Below, one piece after another: positions 58,500-64,000 of a stretch of 64,000 nucleotides of DNA. Numbering within the stretch: the first letter of the stretch is position 1; each line of letters starts with the position of its first letter. This DNA is from Ditylenchus dipsaci (lineage: Eukaryota > Nematoda > Chromadorea > Rhabditida > Anguinidae): NCBI GenBank assembly GCA_004194705.1, contig SADC01000234.1, positions 1-64,000 on the forward strand. Reading direction: 5' to 3'. The notes under the pieces were generated by a model that had not been told where the DNA came from, searched no databases, and saw only the letters and a list, made by a program, of their open reading frames with translations. The position numbers and the translations under genes were made by a program.

Positions 58500-59900
58500 A
58501 TCAATAAGATCAATGATAACATGAAATTAAATATGGACAATTGATAAGAAGGAAATTGTTGTAGTCAAAATAAAGAAAATTTAAAATCCGCGTCAAGAAG
58601 AGAACTCTATTAAATCAGCGGCACCTCTGCAGAAGAGCGCAGGTAAGTCGAGAGCGGGTGATTGCTTGTGAATGACCTTCACCCACTTGCACACCCAAGA
58701 ACAATTGCAGAAATATTGACAGGAATTATTTTATAAACCTTTTTTAAAATTGTTAAGCTGCTGCGAATAGTCGAAAAATGTTAAAATTTTCACGACAGCT
58801 TTTCATTTATAAGATTTTGGCTTGAACTTTTTGAGCATTGACAATCTGGGCACCTTTTCAATTTTGTCCATTTTTATCACTTTTTTGAAAACCCATAGCA
58901 TATGCCAATGTTAGAGCAGTTAACACTAATAACATTGATTTCATGTCAAATTATGAAAAGCATTATTGACAAAAACGCCTCGCCAATTTTTTGATCAATT
59001 CGGATGTATACAAATGTTATTGACCTATAAATAACCCTTAAAGCTGGAAATAATATTTTGACACCTATGCACTCCACTAAATTTAGAACCATTAATCTCT
59101 ACAAGGAACAAAAAATGTCGGAGATGGAAATCGATGATTATTTTGACTTAAATATCTTGATAAACACCTATTCCGAAGAGACCAAATATATAGAGCTCAT
59201 CTTTTGTGCAGTAATCAAAGTTCTCACAACTGTAAGGCTTCACGAGCTTACCTTGTCTAAATGTACAGGGTGCGTCGAGAAATTCCCCGGTTTTGAAATT
59301 TCCAAAACTTTTTTCTAGATCGTTTTTCAAAATTCAGTTTTCGATGATCGATTTTTCTAGGCGAAATTTTTTTGGTGTATCAAAAACACGTTTTTTACTT
59401 GGTTTTTTTGTTTTTGCTTTGAGCCCTGGTATGTGGATGGCCCCTGCATGAACAAGGCTTGAACCATAGAAATGACCAAGCAAAAATCCTGTTTTTCACA
59501 CTATATACTAAAAAAAATCATCGGCAAGAAAATTGATTTTCAGAAACAAAATTTGAAAAATGATCTACAACCACAAAGGTATGGCGAAAATTCAGCGAGC
59601 TTTCGAATTTCAGCGGTCAGTCCGAAACCGAATTCTAACACTGGACTCGTGTACAGTTTGGTCAATAGCCTCCCGAAAGGTTTTTTAAATTCCAAACTGG
59701 CCGTAAAATTTTGAATATTTAATTTTTTCAAATGTCTGTTGTCTAGAAAGGAATTTGGAATTAAGTTTAAATTTGGAGAAGATTAATATTCAATCGATCA
59801 TGCTAAACAAGAATCAGGCAGGGACGTCAAAATTATTTTTTTCTTCGCTTTTTCTCTTGTATTATCTTTTGTAGTCTTTTGCATTGCACCTCAAACAGCC
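58500..59900. other. Intergenic stretch between myosin and Aly/REF
   Basis: About 1.4 kb between the Aly/REF 3' region and the myosin 5' end, where the myosin promoter must lie. No TATA-like element or repeat boundary is clear. The open frames at 59058-59318 and 59472-59714 show no domain and no splice context. Confidence 0.4.
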
Positions 59901-59917
59901 ATTTTACACGTTCCAAC

Positions 59918-59923
59918 TTTATT
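59918..59923 (-). promoter_or_regulatory. Polyadenylation signal AATAAA of the Aly/REF gene
   Basis: AATAAA on the minus strand, 137 nt beyond the stop codon, in GAAAGAATAAAGTTGG. Reasonable distance for a short 3' UTR; a 62-codon frame over the same bases is then UTR. Confidence 0.45.
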
Positions 59924-60059
59924 CTTTCAACCCAATCAAAAACAGCAAGGAAACAGAGAGCGAAAATGCTCTGAATATCAACACCACAATAGAGATAGTC
60001 AGCAAATACACGGGAGAACAAAATATAGAGTAAGAAATAGGTTTAGAGTCATAGCCCAT

Positions 60060-61518
60060 TCAAGTGGTTCGGCTGCCCATGTAGGCTTCTAGTTCTTTGT
60101 CCAGTTCATCTGCAGTCATTTGCTTGAGTTTTGGCTTGGGCCCTCCACCTGTCTTTGCTCCTCCGCCTCCGATTCGGCCACCACCTCCTCTTTTGGCTGG
60201 GAACGGTTTCGCAGCTGGGTCCTGCGTGATCTGATGGGGTTGTTGGCCACTCGACGGATGCGGTCCTGGATGCGTGGTTTAATGACTCCTGACTCGTCCA
60301 CCACAGCAATGTTGATTTCTTGGCCTGAATGCATGAATAATTGTAGGAGTGTTCAGCTAATAAATTACAAAGCAAACTGACCATCAATGGCTATATTGGC
60401 ATACTCTCGGATGATGTCTTTGGCGGAACGGAAGTCGACAAATAGATCAGCGGTGCCCAAATGTTGACCCTAAGAAAAGAAATAGGAGGATGAGGCATTC
60501 AGAGTGGAAGAGCAATAGTCTCCATGGTAGTAGGTGTGTAGAAAAAGGCAAACTCACAGCTTCATCATAGTGTACAGTGACACCGTAGACTCCAAAGTCT
60601 TGGAAAAGCTCCTGCAAAGGGGTCGGGTTAGTAATAGTTATATGTTGGCAAATAGTTTTCCATATTTCATTGCAAAAACTTTTAGTCTACAGTCTAATGT
60701 CGAGAAGACTCAAGTTCGTTCCCACCTCGATCCAACACTTTTTAAAAATTTCTTGACATTTTGCTTCTCTGTCAGTCTAGCCCAATTTAGATTTTGCAGG
60801 CTGTTTCTGAAAAATGACTGCAGCTTCAGCAATAAGACCTGCAGTCTAGCGTCCTCTTTTTTTTTAAATTTTCTGTTGTATCTTGTTGGCAAACCCATAG
60901 TTATTTTTAGAAAGGACTGGTTAAATCATAGTCTTCATGATTTTTGGGACTCGACTGAATGAAGACCATGGGCAAAAAATCACATGAATTTGGGTAAAAT
61001 AACGTGTGAAAATCGGGCTTAGAGTGGAATTTGAGGTAATGCCGGTATAGCTAGACTAGATTGTATAAAGTTCAAATCACGAACCTCTAAATCAGCAGTC
61101 AGAACAGTTTCGGGTAGGTTTGAGATGTTGAGCTTGACTATTTCACTGGAAGCATTGCTGGCTCTGGCTGGGCGTCTGACAGCTGGGGCTCCTCCACCCA
61201 CACTTCTCTTCTTGCCTCCTCCGTAGATGTCGGCGAACTTGTCGTGCTTCCACTTTCCTGCTGGGTGTCCTGCAATCAAAAATTATTCAGAATCCGAAAA
61301 GAAACAAAAATCAAATTTTAACTCACATCAGAAAAGTATTTCTCACGTCTGGCAGATGCACCCCCACTTCGGAATCCCCCATTACCAGACCCACCTCCAC
61401 CACCAGTCCTGCGAGAGCCACCCACAGTTCTGCGACTGCCTCCGGCTCCACCACTACGATTTTTCTGCTTGTTGGTGGTAATGATCTCTTCGAGAGCCAT
61501 GTTCACGGTGGACATCAT
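60060..61518 (-). CDS. Aly/REF mRNA export adaptor (THO complex subunit 4)
   Basis: RNA-binding adaptor that joins the TREX complex and hands spliced mRNA to the NXF1 exporter, in the nucleus. Exons 61327-61518, 61085-61270, 60558-60611, 60382-60469 and 60060-60324, all in phase. The N-terminus MALEEIITTNK followed by Arg/Gly-rich text is the UAP56-binding and RGG region. An RRM follows: KLNISNLPETV (RNP2), ELFQDFGVYGVTVHYD, LGTADLFVDFRSAKD (RNP1 position) and YANIAIDGQEINIAV. The end MTADELDKELEAYM is the conserved C-terminal helix. One A is missing near 60208; without it the RGG stretch (AKRGGGGRIGGGG) leaves the frame before the helix. An intron holds a pogo-like MITE at 60690-60957. Confidence 0.93.
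60690..60957. mobile_element. Pogo-like MITE in an Aly/REF intron
   Basis: TA then CAGTCTAATGTCGAGAAGAC and CAAGTTCGTTCCCACCTCGA at the left. The right end is GGGACTCGACTG. Inner TCTGTCAGTCTAGCCC matches the family body. Arms are diverged. Confidence 0.6.
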
Positions 61519-61551
61519 TTGGACAGTTGGTTGCTGAGAGTTCAGAGATTT

Positions 61552-61553
61552 GC
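61552..61553 (-). promoter_or_regulatory. AG acceptor 34 nt before the Aly/REF ATG
   Basis: TTTTTTAG on the minus strand, with the exon starting at 61552 and the ATG at 61518. Either a 5' UTR intron or a trans-splice acceptor. Confidence 0.4.
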
Positions 61554-61926
61554 TAAAAAAAGAAATTTAGTATTCGAAAAGGGCGAGAGGAATAACAAAG
61601 GTAATTGAAATTAACCTGAAGAAAAAATTAATAAGTGGTCGGTTCAGGACGGCGATCCATCCAATCGAAAGGCTGACTCTTCATTTTCAGTTTAGATTAG
61701 GAATTTGGTTATTTGCTTCATAGATTTATGTTACCAGCATCCTGCAACAAATTATTGATTATTTGGAAAATTTAAGACAGGCTTCTGACATAGAAAATCA
61801 CTTTTACTAAAAACCCCCATTTCTATGAGTTTTTGTAATAGAAAAAGCAGCATAATTTTTTTATGAAGTGGTGCGATCATAAAATGGAGGGATAAAAAAT
61901 TAATGGTTTTGGTTCTTCAAAAATGA

Positions 61927-62262
61927 CAGTCACAACTAAATTCAGTGACCCCAAAAATTCCGACCTATAGCTGGGTGCCGCACTTGTTCGACCTTTATTA
62001 ATATAAAGGCTTTGTCAGTTCTGTTTGGAAATTGTAGTCCAGAAAATCGCAATGTTTTCTATTTGCAGATTCGTTTTTCCGGACTAAGATTAATTCCTCT
62101 AAGGGGGGATTCATTTCAGGTATGGAAAAACAATCGGCAAATCGGGATCTTTGCGATTTTCGAGACCACATTTATTAAACAGAATGAATAAAGCATTCAA
62201 AAGTCAAGGTGAAATAGTGTCGGAAGCATCTGGGGTCAAAATTTTAGATCGAGTTTTGACTG
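61927..62262. mobile_element. Diverged pogo-like MITE
   Basis: CAGTCACAACTAAATTCAGT at the left opposes AAATTTTAGATCGAGTTTTGACTG before TA at the right. Inner GGAAAAACAATCGGCAAATC and GTGTCGGAAGCATC match the family body. Confidence 0.5.
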
Positions 62263-63835
62263 TACAATAAGTGTTATTTTGATCATTTTCTATAAAAAAA
62301 ATTTATTGAATTAAAAAAATTAACTAACCATGATTTCAACCAAGCACTCCAGTCAGCCTTTCGAAAAGAGGACGCCATGCGAACCAGGAGAAATTAGCAA
62401 TGGAAACAGGCACAAATTACACGAATAAAGCTTCAAAAAGTCAAGGATGATTTGGTCCATCTGTTCACAACCAACCAATAAACCCTATGTGGAAATCAAG
62501 AGAAAGCCTTTTGTTTGAAGAAAAGAGTTTCACAATCAACACTATTATTGTGGACACGATTTTAAGAGGAAGAGGTTGAGAAAAAATAGGACACACTAGC
62601 ATATAATAAATGAATAAAAATGGAGTCAGCTCCTACAGACTCCCAAACAATCTTATCGATTGAGATACGCGTGCTTTTGGTACTGCCAAATCAATCGAAG
62701 ATAATCGCTGTGGGATATAAGATAAATTTGGAAAATATTTTTGTACAGGACAAAAAGCACTTCCTTGTTCGTTTCGGTTAGTTATAGTTAAAAAGAAATA
62801 TTATGGAAAACCCATGTTTTAGAAAGAAAAATGCGTGTGAAACCAACTAACAATCAAATATTCTTAAAATTCGAATTGTTTTAAAACTTTTAATTGAAAG
62901 GCTACAAAAATTTGTTTTCTAATAAACAGGTGTTGAAACGGCACATTTTAAGCTACAATTTGTAGCAAGAAGGAAAATATATTTATTCTACTAGGAAAAG
63001 TAATAAATAAATAGTATTTGATCCCAAAAAATTATTTTTTAAGTCGGAAAAAACAATCACATTTATCAGATTGCCGTATTTTCTCTAATAAGGCCCCATA
63101 ATCCAAATTGTCCAGTACTTTAATATAGCCCAATGCTAGAGAAAATTTAAACAATGAGGCTCTATGTCTTAATAAGGCCCCATGTGGTTTTGAATCTTTT
63201 CAAAAAAGTCACGGATTCGGGAAATTTTAGGGTTTTTCAGCAAATATGGCAGACATGGTCATTTACAACCTCATGCTCAAAATGTAGCCCTGCTCTCTAG
63301 CATCAATTTGAGTATGAACTTGTAAATGAGAATATCCACAAAATTAGTTAGAAAAACCATATGTAGCAAACTAATTAATTGAAAATGTAACGTTTTTGGC
63401 TATAATGATTTTTGGCGGAAATAATTTGGGACCGAACTGGAGAGAGCCTAATATTTCGACAAAAAAATTCGTTGCAGCTTTTAGGAAAGAGCTATTCCCT
63501 AAAAAGGTCTCATGCTCCAATAATGCCCAATGCTCTAATAAGTCCCAAATAAGGACAGCCTTAAGTAAGAAGGTTGGAAAAGAGGGATAAATATGTGTAT
63601 ACACTTGTTTCGTGTATAGCTTTCACATAAATTTATTATACAAGTAGAAATTTCAATAAACTATATTTACAAGTCGCGAAGAATATGCATTCAACATTTG
63701 GTCAATTGTCTAAGTTTTTGCTTTAGCTCTTTGTAGTTGCTTTCCATGAACACGTTTTCACTCTTGTGCCATGTCAGAGTCTGAAATTTTATTTTTACAT
63801 TTTTATATTATTTTAATTTAAAAACAACACTAAAA
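62263..63835. other. No gene supported
   Basis: AT-rich. A possible short exon on the minus strand (ATG near 62385, MASSFRKADWSAWLKS then GT) has good context but no partner that makes a recognisable protein. CGTATTTTCTCTAATAAGGC at 63075 is one end of a TACCGTATTT-type MITE, and the AATAATGCCC text near 63520 is probably its other part. Confidence 0.35.
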
Positions 63836-64000
63836 TTTCGTTCCTGTCTAGGGTCCAGCACTTTTTTAACTCAATTTTTGAAATTTTGGATCAGTTCTGA
63901 TTCGTCAGCAAAGTCCGAAAAATCGCAAAGATTTGGATTTCTACCAATCATTTTTGACAACGTTGAAAAAAACCCCGCAAACTTCGAAAAACGGTGTCGT
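63836..64000. mobile_element. Pogo-like MITE, left part (runs off the window)
   Basis: TTCGTTCCTGTCTAGGGTCC, then GCAAAGATTTGGATTTCTACC and CGAAAAACGGTGTCG follow the order of the left arm in 40381-40801. The rest lies outside. Confidence 0.6.

Noticed and set aside
59833..60021. 62-codon minus-strand frame with a hydrophobic stretch and basic tail
   Set aside because: It lies just beyond the Aly/REF stop and overlaps its likely AATAAA signal, so it is best read as 3' UTR.
62330..62400. Short exon starting MASSFRKADW on the minus strand
   Set aside because: Good ATG context and a GT donor, but joining it to the next plausible exon gives a stop after a few codons, and no family is recognised.

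Overview
The window is animal nuclear DNA: AT-rich, with GT-AG introns that often end in TTTTCAG or TTTTTAG, one tRNA gene, and a very heavy load of small palindromic DNA transposons. The TTTTCAG-type acceptors, the many TTAA- and TA-flanked palindromes, and AG sites about 30 nt before two start codons fit a nematode best. That is an inference, not a proof.

Two genes are convincing, both on the minus strand. The large one runs from 58450 down to 25265: an unconventional MyTH4-FERM myosin of class XV type (nematode class XII is the alternative), about 60 exons and roughly 2,700 residues. It encodes a motor, IQ motifs, MyTH4, a FERM domain split by a long low-complexity insert, an SH3 domain, a disordered linker, a second MyTH4 and a second FERM. 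The smaller gene, 61518 to 60060, encodes an Aly/REF mRNA export adaptor. On the plus strand, a tRNA-Gly(GCC) gene lies inside a myosin intron at 53102-53172, and a transposon-related gene with in-frame damage lies at about 17012-18569.

Layout: 1-17 kb is almost entirely repeats (hAT-like ends, pogo-like TA elements, TTAA palindromes, foldbacks). 17-18.6 kb holds the transposon-like gene. 18.7-25 kb is again repeats. 25.3-58.5 kb is the myosin gene, with mobile elements packed into its introns, several of them nested two or three deep. 58.5-64 kb holds the Aly/REF gene between stretches with only repeat fragments.

Two observations stand out. First, the myosin P-loop is encoded across three exons, the middle one a 17-nt microexon. 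Second, the reading frames of the myosin, the Aly/REF gene and the transposon-like gene are each broken by single missing bases, nearly all in homopolymers, and each break is cured by adding one base. This looks like a consensus-sequence error of the assembly rather than gene death. I found no convincing new defence or metabolic system. The least explained structures are a 2.7-kb element made of inverted arrays of a GATC-containing unit, and a foldback whose ends resemble a tRNA B-box.
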